Positions 11,995 through 25,744 of a DNA stretch of 64,000 bases are shown piece by piece. A program made the translations under genes and the position numbers. This DNA is from Saururus chinensis (Eukaryota; Streptophyta; Magnoliopsida; Piperales; Saururaceae). Numbering within the stretch: position 1 is the stretch's first letter; each line of letters opens with the position of its first letter. The stretch lies in the NCBI GenBank assembly GCA_035235625.1, contig CP141143.1, positions 42,827,178 to 42,891,177 of the forward strand, written 5' to 3'. Under the pieces are notes generated by a model that searched no databases, was not told the origin of the DNA, and saw only the letters and a program-made list of their open reading frames with translations.

Positions 11995-14900
11995 TTAAGC
12001 CAATGAAATCACATAAGTAAAGGATGAACAGTTAAATTTTGGTGTCACTCTGTCGATTTTCTTTGTTATTATATACATAACAAATTAGTGAGAGGTGTAT
12101 TTAAACTTTAAAGAATATAAGGATTTGTGCACAATCTTGACGAACTTCAGATTTAATCGATTAAAAGTATAAAACTTGAGAAAAGGTCGCATGATTTCTT
12201 TATTATTGAGTGTGTTCGATTCATTCTTTTAAATTTACCAATTAAGTAAGAATTTATATAAAATAATTAAATACACAATAACAACGAACTTTTGAAATTT
12301 GTTCTAAATCTAGCTAAGCCAATAAAATTATACAATTTAAGGATGAATAGTTAAATTTTGGCATCACTTTGTTGATTTTATTTGTTATTATTAACATAAC
12401 AAATGATTAAGAGGTGTATTTAAACTTTAAACAACGTAAGGATTTGTTTATAATCTTGACGAACATCGGAGTTAATCGATTAAAAGTGTATAACTTGACG
12501 AAAGGTGGCACGATTACTTTGTTATTGAGTGCGTTCGATTCATTCTTTTGAATTTAGAAAATGAGTAAGAATTTATTGAAAATAATTAAATACACAATAA
12601 GGATGAACTTTAGAAATTTGTTCTAAGTCTAGTTAAGCCAATGAAATCATATAAGCAAAGGATGAACAGTTAAATTTTGGTATCACTTTGTCGATTTTAT
12701 TTATTGTTATTAACATAACAAATGAGTAAAAGGTGTATTTAAACTTTAAACAATATAAGGATTTGTGTACAAACATGACGAACTTCGGATTTAATCGATT
12801 AAAAGTGTATAACTTGAGGAATGGCGGCACGATTTCTTTGTTATTGAGTGTGTTCGATTAATTTTTCTGCATTTAGCAATTGAGCAAAAATTTATTGAAA
12901 ATAATTAAATATACAATAACAACGAACTTTAGAAATTTGTTCTAAATCTAGTTAAGCTAATGAAATCATACAATTTAAGGATGAATAGTTAAATTTTGGT
13001 ATCACTTTGTTGATTTTATTTGTTATTATTAATATAACAAATGGGTAAGAGGTGTATTTAAACTTTAAACAACGTAAGGATTCGTTTATAATCTTGAAGA
13101 ACATAGGATTTAATCGATTAAAAGTGTATAACATTACAAAAGGTGGCACAATTTCTTTGTTATTGAGTGCGTTCAATTCATTCTACTGAATTTAGCAAAT
13201 GAGCAAGAATTCATTAAAAATAATTAAATATACAATAACAACGAACTTTAGAAATTTGTTCTACGTCTAGTTAAGCCAATGAAATCACATAAGTAAAGGA
13301 TGAACAGTTAAATTTTGGTAACACTCTGTCGATTTTATTTGTTATTATTAACATAACAAATGAGTAAGAGGTGTATTTAAACTTTAAACAATATAAAGAT
13401 TTGTGTATAATCTTAACGAACATCGGATTTAATCGATTAAAAGTGTATAACTTGACGTAAGGTGGCACGATTGCTTTGTTATTGTGTGCGTTTGATTCAT
13501 TATTCTGAATTTAGGAAATGTGCAAGTATTTATTAACAATAATTAAATACACAATAACGACGAACTATAGAAATTTGTTCTAAGTCTAGATAAGCTAATG
13601 AAATCATATAAGCAAAGGATGAACAGTTAAATTTTGGTATCACTTTGTCGATTTTATTTGTTGTTATTAACATAACAAATGAGTAAAATGTATATTTAAA
13701 CTTTAAACAATATAAGGATTTGTATACAAACATGACGAACTTCGGATTTAATCGATTACAAGTGTATAACTTGAGGAATGGCGGCACGATTTCTTTGTTA
13801 TTTAGTGCGTTTGATTGATTTTTCTAAATTTAGCAATTGAGCAAAAATTTATTGAAAATAATTAAATAGACAATAACGACGAACTTTGGAAATTTGTTCT
13901 AAATCTAGTTAAGCCAATAAAATCATACAATTTAAAGATGAATAGTTAAATTTTGGTATAACTTTCTTGATTTTATTAGTTATTATTAACATAACAAATG
14001 AGTAAGAGGTGTATTTTAACTTTAAACAACGTAAAGATTTGTTTATAATCTTGACGAACATCGGAGTTAATCGATTAAAAGCGTATAACTTGACGAAAGG
14101 TGGCACGATTGCTTTGTTATTAAGTTCGTTCGATTCATTTTTCTGAAGTTAGAAATTGCGCAAAAATTTATTAAAAATAATTTAGTACACAATAACGAAG
14201 AACTTTAGAAATTTGTTCTAAATCTTGTTAGGCCAATGAAATCATACAATTTAAGGATAAATAGTTAAATTTTGGTATCACTTTGTTGACTTTATATGTT
14301 ATTATTAACATAACAAATGAGTTATAGGTGTATTTAAACTTTAAACAATGTAAGGATTTGCTTATAATCTTGACGAACATCGGATTTAATCGATTAAAAG
14401 TGTATAACATTACAAAAGTTGGCACGATTTCTTTGTTATTGAGTGCGTTTAATTCATTCTACAGAATTTAGCAAATGAGCAAGAATTTATTAAAAATAAT
14501 TAAATATACAATAAGAACGAACTTTAGAAATTTGTTCTAAGTCTAGTTAAGCCAATGAATTCACATAAGTAAAGGATGAACAGTTAAATTTTGGTAACAC
14601 TCTGTCGATTTTATTTGTTATTATTAACAGAACAAATGAGTAAGAGGTGTATTTAAACTTTGAATAATATAAAGATTTGTGTATAATCTTAACGAACATC
14701 GGATTTAATCGATTAAAAGTGTATAACTTGACGTAAGGTGGCACAATTTCTTTGTTATTGTCTGCGTTCGATTCATTCTTCTGAATTTAGGAAATGAGCA
14801 AGAATTTATTAACAATAATTAAATACACAATAACGACGAACTTTAGAAATTTGTTCTAAGTCTAGTTAAGCCAATGAAATCATATAAGCAAAGGATGAAC

Positions 14901-15183
14901 AGTTAAATTTTGGTATCACTTTGTCGATTTTATTTGTTGTTATTAACATAACAAATGAGTAAAAGGTTTATTTAAACTTTAAACAACGAAACATTTGTTT
15001 ATAATCTTGAGGAACATCGTAGTTAATCGATTAAAAGTGTATAACTTGACGAAAGGTGGCACGATTGCTTTGTTATTTAGTACGTTCGATTCATTTTTCT
15101 AAAGTTTGCAATTGAGCAAAAATTTATTAAAAATAATTACATACACAATAACGACGAACGTCAGAAATTTGTTCTAAATCTTG
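11995..15183 (+). repeat. Incomplete 11-monomer HOR unit (h-i-a-b-c-d-e-f-c'-j)
   Basis: Ten monomers start at 11995, 12314, 12633, 12952, 13271, 13590, 13909, 14228, 14547 and 14866, in the order later seen at 18127 and 21636. Diagnostic marks are: h, gagaaaaggtcgcacg with aaattagtgagagg; i, aataaaattatacaattt with aatgattaagagg; a, ataagcaaagg with gttgttatt; b, cttgaagaacatagg; c, ggtaacactctg; d, gattacaagtg; e, aataaaatcatac with ttcttgattttatt; f, ttgttaggccaatg with gagttatagg. Confidence 0.83.
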
Positions 15184-17208
15184 TTAGGCCAATGAAATCA
15201 TACAATTTGAGGATAAATAGTTAAATTTTGGTATCACTTTGTTGACTTTATATCTTATTATTAACATAACAAATGAGTTATAGGTGTATTTAAACTTTAA
15301 ACAACGTAAGGATTTGTTTATAATCTTGACGAACATCGGATTTAATCGATTAAAAGTGTATAACATTACAAAAGGTGGCACGATTTCTTTGTTATTGAGT
15401 GCGTTTAATTCATTCTACAGAATTTAGCAAATGAGCAAGAATTTATTAAAAATAAGTAAATATACAATAAGAACGAACTTTAGAAATTTGTTCTAAGTCT
15501 AGTTAAGCCAATGAAATCACATAAGTAAAGGATGAACAGTTAAATTTTGGTATAAGCAAATGAAATCACATAACTTTAGAAATCACATAACTTTAGAAAT
15601 TTGTTCTAAGTCTAGTTAAGCCAATGAAATCGTATAAGCAAAGGATGAACAGTTAAATTTTGGTATCACTTTGTCGATTTTATTTGTTGTTATTAACATA
15701 ACAAATGAGTAAAAGGTTTATTTAAACTTTAAACAACGAAACATTTGTTTATAATCTTGAGGAACATCGTAGTTAATCGATTAAAAGTGTATAACTTGAC
15801 GAAAGGTGGCACGATTGCTTTGTTATTTAGTGCGTTCGATTCATTTTTCTAAAGTTAGTAATTGAGCAAAAATTTATTAAAAATAATTACATACACAATA
15901 ACGACGAACGTCAGAAATTTGTTCTAAATCTTGTTAGGCCAATGAAATCATACAATTTGAGGATGAATAGTTAAATTTTGGTATCACTTTCTTTATTTTA
16001 TATGTTATTATTAACATAACAAATGAGTAGTAGGTGTATTTAAACTTTAAACAACGTAAGGATTTGTTTATAATCATGACGAACATCGGATTTAATCGAT
16101 TAAAAATGTATAACATTACAAAAGGTGGCACGATTTCTTTGTTATTGAGTGCGTTCAATTCATTCTACTGAATTTAGCAAATAAGCAAGAAATTATTAAA
16201 AATAATTAAATATACAATAACGACAAACTTTATAAATTTGTTCTAAGTCGAGTTAAGCCAATGAAATCACATAAGTAAAGGATGAACAGTTAAATTTTGG
16301 TAACACTCTGTCGATTTTATTTGTTATTATTAACAGAACAAATGAGTAAGAGGTGTATTTAAACTTTAAACAATATAAAGATTTGTGTATAATCTTAACA
16401 AACATCGGATTTAATTGATTAAAAGTGTATAACTTGACGTAAGGTGGCACGATTGCTTTGTTATTGTCTGCGTTCGATTCATTCTTCTGAATTTAGGAAA
16501 TGAGCATGAATTTATTAACAATAATTAAATACTCAATAACGACGAACTTTAGAAATTTGTTCTAAGTCTAGTTAAGCCAATGAAATCATATAAGCAAAGG
16601 ATGAACAGTTAAATTTTGGTATCACTTTGTCGATTTTATTTGTTGTTATTAACATAACAAATGAGTAAAAGGTTTATTTAAACTTTAAACAACGAAACAT
16701 TTGTTTATAATCTTGAGGAACATCGTAGTTAATCGATTAAAAGTGTATAACTTGACGAAAGGTGGCACGATTGCTTTGTTATTTAGTACGTTCGATTCAT
16801 TTTTCTAAAGTTAGCAATTGAGCAAAAATTTATTGAAAATAATTACATACACAACAATGACGAACGTCAGAAATTTGTTCTAAATCTAGTTAAGCCAATG
16901 AAATCATACAATTTAAGGATGAATAGTTAAATTTTGGTATCACTTTCTTTATTTTATATGTTATTATTAACATAACAAATGAGTAGTAGGTGTATTTAAA
17001 CTTTAAACAACATAAGGATTTGTTTATAATCTTGACGAACATCGGATTTAATCGATTAAAAATGTATAACATTACAAAAGGTGGCACAATTTCTTTGTTA
17101 TTGAGTGCGTTCAATTCATTCTACTGAATTTAGCAAATGAGCAAGAATTTATTAAAAATAATTAAATATACAATAACGACAAACTTTATAAATTTGTTCT
17201 AAGTCTAG
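14547..17208 (+). repeat. Local trimer expansion (c'-j-g), three copies
   Basis: A three-monomer unit is repeated: 14547/14866/15184, 15503/15616/15934 and 16253/16572/16890. The j monomers at 14866, 15616 and 16572 share caacgaaacatttg, cttgaggaacatcgtag and aataattacatac, a combination I do not see complete elsewhere. The last two j monomers are 956 bp apart (3 monomers); the first two are only 750 bp apart because the intervening c' monomer at 15503 has lost about 206 bp. The trimer is the tail of the 11-monomer unit, amplified on its own. Confidence 0.83.
15503..15615 (+). repeat. Rearranged, truncated monomer with a 17-bp tandem duplication
   Basis: This c'-type monomer is only 113 bp. 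It begins normally to ttttggtat, then switches at about 15553 to aagcaaatgaaatcacataa, a repeat of the monomer start. This is followed by two tandem copies of aaatcacataactttag (15563-15579 and 15580-15596), which fuse monomer-start sequence to monomer-end sequence. It then resumes the normal monomer end (aaatttgttctaag). The structure suggests several template switches at short homologies. Confidence 0.88.
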
Positions 17209-17488
17209 TTAAGCCAATGAAATCAAATAAGTAAAGGATGAATAGTTAAATTTTGGTAACACTCTGTCGATTTTATTTGTTATTATTAACATAACAAATG
17301 AGTAAGAAGTGTATTTAAACTTTAAACAATATAAAGATTTGTGTATAATCTTAACGTAAGGTGGCACAATTGCTTTGTTATTGTGTGCGTTCGATTCATT
17401 ATTCTGAATTTAGGAAATGAGCAAGTATTTATTAACAATAATTTAATACACAATAACGACGAACTATAGAAATTTGTTCTAAGTCTAG
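17209..17488 (+). repeat. Monomer with a 39-bp deletion between internal direct repeats
   Basis: The monomer is 280 bp. At 17354-17356 the sequence runs directly from gtgtataatcttaacg into taaggtggcac. The missing 39 bp equals the end-to-end distance of the two internal direct repeats, so deletion by slippage or recombination between them is the simplest explanation. The deletion removes the 14-bp palindrome and its ATCGAT site. Confidence 0.9.
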
Positions 17489-18126
17489 TTAAGCTAATGA
17501 AATCATATAAGGAAAGGATGAACAGTTAAATTTTGGTATCACTTTGTCGATTTTATTAGTTCTTATTAACATAACAAATGAGTAAAAGGTATATTTAAAC
17601 TTTAAAGAATATAATGATTTGTATACAAACATGACGAACTTCGGATTTAATCGATTACAAGTGTATAACTTGAGGAATGGCGGCACGATTTCTTTGTTAT
17701 TGAGTGCGTTTGATTGATGTTTCTAAATTTAGCAATTGAGCAAAAATTTATTGAAAATAATAAAATACACGATAACGACGAACGTCAGAAATTTGTTCTA
17801 AATCTAGTTAAGCCAATCAAATCATACAATTTAAGGATGAATAGTTAAATTTTGGTATCACTTTGTTGATTTTATATGTTATTATTAACATAACAAATGA
17901 GTAGTAGGTGTATTTAAACTTTAAACAACTTAAGGATTTGTTTATAATCTTGACGAACATCGGATTTAATCGATTAAAAGTGTATAACATTACAAAAGGT
18001 GGCACGATTTCTTTGTTATTGAGTGCGTTTAATTCATTCTACTGAATTTAGCAAATGAGCAAGAATTTATTAAAAATAATTAAATATACAATAACGGCAA
18101 ACTTTATAAATTTGTTCTAAGTCTAG
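17489..18126 (+). repeat. Two monomers (d', g) closing the block before the first full 11-mer
   Basis: The monomer at 17489 is d type (gattacaagtg, ggaatggcgg, attagttcttatt). The one at 17808 is g type (tatatgttatt, gagtagtagg) with a ccaatcaaatc start. Together they match the d'-g end of the unit at 20998-21635. Confidence 0.8.
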
Positions 18127-18445
18127 TTAAGCTAATGAAATCACATAAGTAAAGGTTGAACAGTTAAATTTTGGTGTCACTCTGTTGATTTTATTTGTTA
18201 TTATATACATAACAAATTAGTGGGAGGTGTATTTAAACTTTAAATAATATAAGGATTTGTGCACAATCTTGACGAACTTCGGATTTAATCGATTAAAAGT
18301 ATAAAACTTGAGAAAAGGTCGCACGATTTTTTTATTCTTGAGTGTGTTCGATTCATTCTTTTAAATTTACCAATTAAGTAAGAATTTATATAAAATAATT
18401 AAATACACAATAACGATGAACTTTTGCAATTTGTTCTAAATCTAG
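18127..18445 (+). repeat. Landmark h-type monomer (exemplar)
   Basis: The h type combines aaattagtgagagg, tgcacaatcttgacg, gagaaaaggtcgcacg, tttctttattattgag and aagaatttatataaaa. Related monomers start at 4346, 6577, 10082, 11995, 18127, 21636, 26036, 28588, 30181, 32414, 33690, 34647, 38824, 40736, 42650 (altered), 48385 and 54444. Distances between successive copies in monomers are about 7, 11, 6, 19, 11, 14, 8, 5, 7, 4, 3, 13, 6, 6, 18 and 19. This type breaks the minus-strand open frame (TCA to TAA). Confidence 0.85.
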
Positions 18446-21400
18446 TTAAGCCAATAAAATTATACAATTTAAGGATGAATAGTTAAATTTTGGCATCACT
18501 TTGTTGATTTTATTTGTTATTATTAACATAACAAATGATTAAGAGGTGTATTTAAACTTTAAACAACATAAGGATTTGTTTATAATCTTGATGAACATCG
18601 GAGTTAATCGATTAAAAGTGTATAACTTGACGAAAGGTGGCACGATTACTTTGTTGTTGAGTGCGTTCGATTCTTTCTTCTGAATTTAGAAAATGAGTAA
18701 GAATTTATTGAAAATAATTAAATACACAATAACGATGAACTTTAGAAATTTGTTCTAAGTCTAGTTAAGCCAATGAAATCATATAAGCAAAGGATGAACA
18801 GTTAAATTTTGGTATCACTTTCTCGATTTTATTTGTTGTTATTAACATAACAAATGAGTAAAAGGTGTATTTAAACTTTAAACAATATAAGGATTTGTGT
18901 ACAAACAAGACGAACTTCGGATTTAATCGATTAAAAGTGTATAACTTGAGGAATGGCGGCACGATTTCTTTGTTATTGAGTGTGTTCGATTAATTTTTCT
19001 GCATTTAGCAATTGAGCAAAAATTTATTTAAAATAATTAAATATACAATAACAACGAACTTTAGAAATTTGTTCTAAATCTAGTTAAGCCAATGAAATCA
19101 TACAATTTAAGGATGAATAGTTAAATTTTGGTATCACTTTGTTGATTTTATTTGTTATTATTAATATAACAAATGAGTAAGAGGTGTATTTAAACTTTAA
19201 ACAACGTAAGGATTTGTTAATAATCTTGAAGAACATAGGATTTAATCGATTAAAAGTGTATAACATTACAGAAGGTGGCACGATTTCTTTGTTATTGAGT
19301 GCGTTCAATTCTTTCTACTGAATTTAGCAAATGAGCAAGAATTTATTAAAAATAATTAAATATACAATAACAATGAACTTTAGAAATTTGTTCAACGTCT
19401 AGTTAAGACAATGAATTCACATAAGTAAAGGATGAACAGTTAAATTTTGGTAACACTCTGTCGATTTTATTTGTTATTATTAACATAACAAATGAGTAAG
19501 AGGTGTATTTAAACTTTAAACAATATAAGGATTTGTGTATAATCTTAACGAACATTGGATTTAATCGATTAAAAGTGTATAACTTGACGTAAGGTGGCAC
19601 GATTGCTTTGTTATTGTGTGCGTTCGATTCATTATTCTGAATTTAGGAAATGAGCAAGTATTTATTAACAATAATTAAATACACAATAACGACGAACTAT
19701 AGAAATTTGTTCTAAGTCTAGATAAGCTAATGAAATCATATAAGCAAAGGATGAACAGTTAAATTTTGGTATCACTTTGTCGATTTTATTTGTTGTTATT
19801 AACATAACAAATGAGTAAAATGTATATTTAAACTTTGAACAATATAATGATTTGCATACAAACATGACGAACTTCGGATTTAATCGATTACAAGTGTATA
19901 ACTTGAGGAATGGCGGCACGATTTCTTTGTTATTGTGTGCGTTTGATTGATTTTTCTAAATTTAGCAATTGAGCAAAAATTTATTAAAAATAATTAAATA
20001 GACAATAACGACGAACTTTGGAAATTTGTTCTAAATCTAGTTAAGCCAATAAAATCATACAATTTAAAGATGAATAGTTAAATTTTGGTATAACTTTCTT
20101 GATTTTATTAGTTATTATTAACATAACAAATGAGTAAGAGGTGTATTTTAACTTTAAACAATGTAAAGATTTGTTTATATTCTTGACGAACATCGGAGTT
20201 AATCGATTAAAAGCGTATAACTTGACGAAATGTGGCACGATTGCTTTGTTATTGAGTTCGTTCGATTCATTTTTCTAAAGTTAGAAATTGCGCAAAAATT
20301 TATTAAAAATAATTTAGTACACAATAACGGAGAACTTTAGAAATTTGTTCTAAATCTTGTTAGGCCAATGAAATCATACAATTTAATGATGAATAGTTAA
20401 ATTTTGGTATCACTTTGTTGATTTTATATGTTATTATTAACATAACAAATGAGTAGTAGGTGTATTTAAACTTTAAACAACATAAGGATTTGTTTATAAT
20501 CTTGACGAACATCGGATTTAATCGATTAAAAGTGTATAACATTACAAAAGGTGGCACGATTTCGTTGTTATTAAGTGCGTTTCATTCATTCTACAGAATT
20601 TAGCAAATGAGTAAGAATTTATTAAAAATAATTAAATATACAATAAGAACGAACTTTAGAAATTTGTTCTAAGTCTAGTTAAGCCAATGAAATCACATAA
20701 GTAATGGATGAACAGTTAAATTTTGGTAACACCATGTCAATTTTATTTGTTATTATTAACATAACAAATGAGTAAGAGGTGTATTTAAACTTTAAACAAT
20801 ATAAAGATTTGTATATAATCTTAACGAACATCGGATTTAATCGATTAAAAGTGTATAACTTGACGTAAAGTGGCATGATTGCTTTGTTATTGTGTGCGTT
20901 CGATTCATTATTCTGAATTTAGGAAATGAGCAAGTATTTATTAACAATAATTAAATACACAATAACGACGAACTATAAAAATTTGTTCTAAGTCTAGTTA
21001 AGCTAATGAAATCATATAAGCAAAGGATGAACAGTTAAATTTTGGTATCACTTTGTCGATTTTATTTCTTATTATTAACATAACAAATGAGTAAAAGGTA
21101 TATTTAAAATTTAAACAATATAATGATTTGTATACAAACATGACGAACTTCGGATTTAATCGATTACAAGTGTATAACTTGAGGAATGGCGGCACGATTT
21201 CTTTGTTATTGAGTGCGTCTGATTGATTTTTCTAAATTTAGCAATTGAGCAAAAATTTATTGAAAATAATTAAATACACAATAACGACGAACGTCAGGAA
21301 TTTGTTCTAAATCTAGTTAAGCCAATGAAATCATACAATTTAAGGATGAATAGTTAAATTTTGGTATCACTTTGTTGATTTTATATGTTATTATTAACGT

Positions 21401-21635
21401 AACAAATGAGTAGTAGGTGTATTTAAACTTTAAACAACGTAAGTATTTGTTTATAATCTTGACGAACATCGGATTTAATCGATTAAAAGTGTATCACATT
21501 ACAAACGGTGGCACGATTTCTTTGTTATTGAGTGCGTTCAATTCATTCAACTGAATTTAGCAAATGAGGAAGAATTTATTAAAAATAATTAAAAATACAA
21601 TAACGACAAACTTTATAAATTTGTTCTAAGTCTAG
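18127..21635 (+). repeat. Full 11-monomer HOR unit, copy 1 (3509 bp)
   Basis: Monomers start at 18127 (h), 18446 (i), 18765 (a), 19084 (b), 19403 (c), 19722 (d), 20041 (e), 20360 (f), 20679 (c'), 20998 (d') and 21317 (g). Eleven monomers of 319 bp give 3509 bp, exactly the distance to the next h monomer at 21636. Nine of the first ten types also occur in this order from 11995. Within the unit, neighbouring monomers differ far more from each other than from their counterparts one unit away, which is the definition of higher-order structure. Confidence 0.87.
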
Positions 21636-24600
21636 TTAAGCCAATGAAATCACATAAGTAAAGGATGAACAGTTAAATTTTGGTGTCACTCTGTCGATTT
21701 TATTTGTTATTATATACATAACAAATTAGTGAGAGGTGTATTTAAACTTTAAACAACGTAAGGATTTGTGCACAATCTTGACGAACTTCGGATTTAATCG
21801 ATTAAAAGTATATAACTTAAGAAAAGGTCGCACTATTTCTTTATTATTGAGTGTGTTCGATTCATTCTTTTAAATTTACCAATTAAGTAAGAATTTATAT
21901 AATAGAATTAAATACACAATAACGACGAACTTTTGAAATTTGTTCTAAATCTAGTTAAGCCAATAAAATTATACAATTTATGGATGAATAGTTAAATTTT
22001 GGCATCACTTTGTTGATTTTATTTGTTATTATTAACATAACAAATGATTAAGAGGTGTATTTAAACTTTAAACAACGTAAGGATTTGCTTATAATCTTGA
22101 CGAACATCGGAGTTAATCGATTAAAAGTGTATAACTTGACGAAAGGTGGCACGATTACTTTGTTATTGAGTGCGTTCGATTCTTTTTTCTGAATTTAGAA
22201 AATGAGTAAGAATTTATTGAAAATAATTAAATACACAATAACGATGAACTTTAGAAATTTGTTCTAAGTCCAGTTAAGCCAATGAAATCATATAAGCAAA
22301 GGATGAACAGTTAAATCTTGGTATCACTTTGTCGATTTTATTTGTTGTTATTAACATAACAAATGAGTAAAAGGTGTATTTAAACTTTAAACAATATAAG
22401 GATTTGTGTACAAACATGACGAAATTCGGATTTAATCGATTAAAAGTGTATAACTTGAGGAATGGCGGCACGATTTCTTTGTTATTGAGTGTGTTCAATT
22501 AATTTTTCTGCATTTAGCAATTGAGCAAAAATTTATTGAAAATAATTAAATATACAATAACAACGAACTTTAGAAATTTGTTCTAAATCTAGTTAAGCCA
22601 ATGAAATCATACAATTTAAGGATGAATAGTTAAATTTTGGTATCACTTTGTTGATTTTATTTGTTATTATTAATATAACAAATGAGTAAAAGGTGTATTT
22701 AAACTTTAAACAACGTAAGGATTTGTTTATAATCCTGAAGAACATAGGATTTAATCGATTAAAAGTGTATAACATTACAGAAGGTGGCACGATTTCTTTG
22801 TTATTGAGTGCGTTCAATTCTTTCTACTGAATTTAGCAAATGAGCAACAATTTATTAAAAATAATTAAATATACAATAACAACGAACTGTAGAAATTTGT
22901 TCTACGTCTAGTTAAGCCAATGAAATCACATAAGTAAAGGATGAACACTTAAATTTTGGTAACACTCTGTCGATTTTATTTGTTATTATTAACATAACAA
23001 ATGAGTAAGAGGTGTATTTAAACTTTAAAGAATATAAAGATTTGTGTATAATCTTAACGAACATCGGATTTAATCGATTAAAAGTGTATAACTTGACGTA
23101 AGGTGGCACGATTGCTTTGTTATTGTGTGCGTTCGATTCTTTATTCTGAATTTAGGAAATGAGGAAGTATTTATTAACAATAATTAAATACACAATAACG
23201 ACGAACTATAGAAATTTGTTCTAAGTCTAAATAAGCTATTGAAATCATATAAGTAAAGGATGAACAGTTAAATTTTGGTATTACTTTGTCGATGTTATTT
23301 GTTGTTATTAACATAACAAATGAGTAAAATGTATATTTAAACTTTAAACAATATAATGATTTGTATACAAACATGACGAACTTCGGATTTAATCGATTAC
23401 AAGTGTATAACTTGAGGAATGGCGGCACGATTTCTTTGTTATTGAGTGCGTTTGATTGATTTTTCTAAATTTAGCAATTGAGCAAAAATTTATTGAGAAT
23501 AATTAAATAGACAATAACGACGAACTTTGGAAATTTGTTCTAAATCTAGTTAAGCCAATAAAATCATACAATTTAAAGATGAATAGTTAAATTTTGGTAT
23601 AACTTTCTTGATTTTATTAGTTATTATTAACATAACAAATGAGTAAGAGGTGTATTTTAACTTTAAACAACGTAAAGATTTGTTTATAATCTTGACGAAC
23701 ATCGGAGTTAATCGATTAAAAGCGTATAACTTGACGAAAGGTGGCACGATTGCTTTGTTATTGAGTTCGTTCGATTCATTTTTCTGAAGTTAGAAATTGC
23801 ACAAAAAATTATTAAAAATAATTTAGTACACAATAACGAAGAACTTTAGAAATTTGTTCTAAATCTTGTTAGGCCAATGAAATCATACAATTTAAGGATG
23901 AATAGTTAAATTTCGGTATCACTTTGTTGATATTATATGTTATTATTAACATAACAAATGAGTTATAGGTGTATTTAAACTTTAAACGATGTAAGGATTT
24001 GTTTATAATCTTGACGAACATCGGATTTAATCGATTAAAAGTGTATAACATTACAAAAGGTGGCACGATTTCGTTGTTATTGAGTGCGTTCAATTCATTC
24101 TACAGAATTTAGCAAATGGGCAAGAATTTATTAAAAATAATTAAATATACAATAAGAACGAACTTTAGAAATTTGTTCTAAGTCTAGTTAAGCCAATGAA
24201 ATCACATAAGTAAAGGATGAACAATTAAATTTTGGTAACACCCTGTCGATTTTATTTGTTTTTATTAAGAGAACAAATGAGAAAGAGGTGTATTTAAACT
24301 TTAAACAATATAAAGATTTGTGTATAATCTTAACGAACATCGGATTTAATCGATTAAAAGTGTATAACTTGACGTAAGGTGGCACGATTGCTTTGTTATG
24401 GTCTGCGTTCGATTCATTCTTCTGAATTTAGGAAATGAGCAAGAATTTATTAACAATAATTAAATACACAATAACGACGAACTTTAGAAATTTGTTCTAA
24501 GTCTAGTTAAGCCAATGAAATCATATAAGCAAAGGATGAACAGTTAAATTTTGGTATCACTTTGTCGATTTTATTTGTTGTTATTAACATAACAAATGAG

Positions 24601-25144
24601 TAAAAGGTTTATTTAAACTTTAAACAACGTAAAGATTTGTTTATAATCTTGACGAACATCGTAGTTAATCGATTAAAAGTGTATAACTTGACGAAAGGTG
24701 GCACGATTGCTTTGTTATTGAGTGCGTTCGATTCATTTTTCTAAAGTTAGCAATTGAGCAAAAATTTATTGAAAATAATTAAATACACAATAACGACGAA
24801 CGTCAGAAATTTGTTCTAAATCTAGTTAAGCCAATGAAATCATACAATTTAAGGATGAATAGTTAAATTTTGTTATCACTTTGTTGATTTTATATGTTAT
24901 TATTAACATAACAAATGAGTAGTAGGTGTATTTAAACTTTAAACAACGTAAGTATTTGTTTATAATCTTGACGAACATCGGATTTAATCGATTAAAAGTG
25001 TATAACATTACAGAAGGTGGCACGATTTCTTTGTTCTTGAGTGCGTACAATTCATTCTACTGAATTTAGCAAATGAGCAAGAATTTATTAAAAATAATTA
25101 AATATACAATAACGACAAACTTTATAAATTTGTTCTAAGTCTAG
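21636..25144 (+). repeat. Full 11-monomer HOR unit, copy 2
   Basis: Monomers start at 21636 (h), 21955 (i), 22274 (a), 22593 (b), 22912 (c), 23231 (d), 23550 (e), 23869 (f), 24188 (c'), 24507 (j-like) and 24826 (g). The order equals that of copy 1 except at position 10, where a j-like monomer replaces d'. The first incomplete unit (from 11995) also has j at that position, so the substitution is an old polymorphism of the HOR. Confidence 0.87.
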
Positions 25145-25463
25145 TTAAGCAAATGAAATCACATAAGTAAAGGATGAACAGTTAAATTTTGGTAACACAC
25201 TGTCGATTTTATTTGTTATTATTAACATAACAAATGAGTAAGAGGTGTATTTAAACTTTAAACAATATAAAGATTTGTGTATAATCTTAACGAACATCGG
25301 ATTTAATCGATTAAAAGTGTATAACTTGACGTAAGGTGGCACGATTGCTTTGTTATTGTGTGCGTTCAATTCATTATTCTGAATTTAGGAAATGAGCAAG
25401 TATTTATTAACAATAATTAAATACACAATAACGACGTACTATAGAAATTTGCTCTAAGTCTAG

Positions 25464-25744
25464 ATAAGCTAATGAAATCATATAAGCAAAGGATGAACAG
25501 TTAAATTTTGGTATCACTTTGTCGATGTTATTTGTTGTTATTAACATAACAAATGAGTAAAATGTATATTTAAACTTTAAACAATATAATGATTTGTATA
25601 CAAACATGACGAACTTCGGATTTAATCGATTACAAGTGTATAACTTGAGGAATGGCGGCACGATTTCTTTGTTATTGAGTGCGTTTGATTCATTTTTCTA
25701 AATAGACAATAACGATGAACTTTGGAAATTTGTTCTAAATCTAG
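25464..25744 (+). repeat. d-type monomer with a 38-bp deletion
   Basis: The monomer is 281 bp. At about 25698-25705 tttttctaaat is followed at once by agacaataacg, so the usual stretch from ttagcaattg to aataat is missing. The two ends share taaat, which suggests a microhomology-mediated deletion. A c-type monomer (25145-25463) precedes it. Confidence 0.87.

Noticed and set aside
15540..15620. Transposable element insertion at the disordered monomer
   Set aside because: All bases derive from the satellite itself; there is no target-site duplication around foreign sequence and the monomer is shortened, not enlarged.
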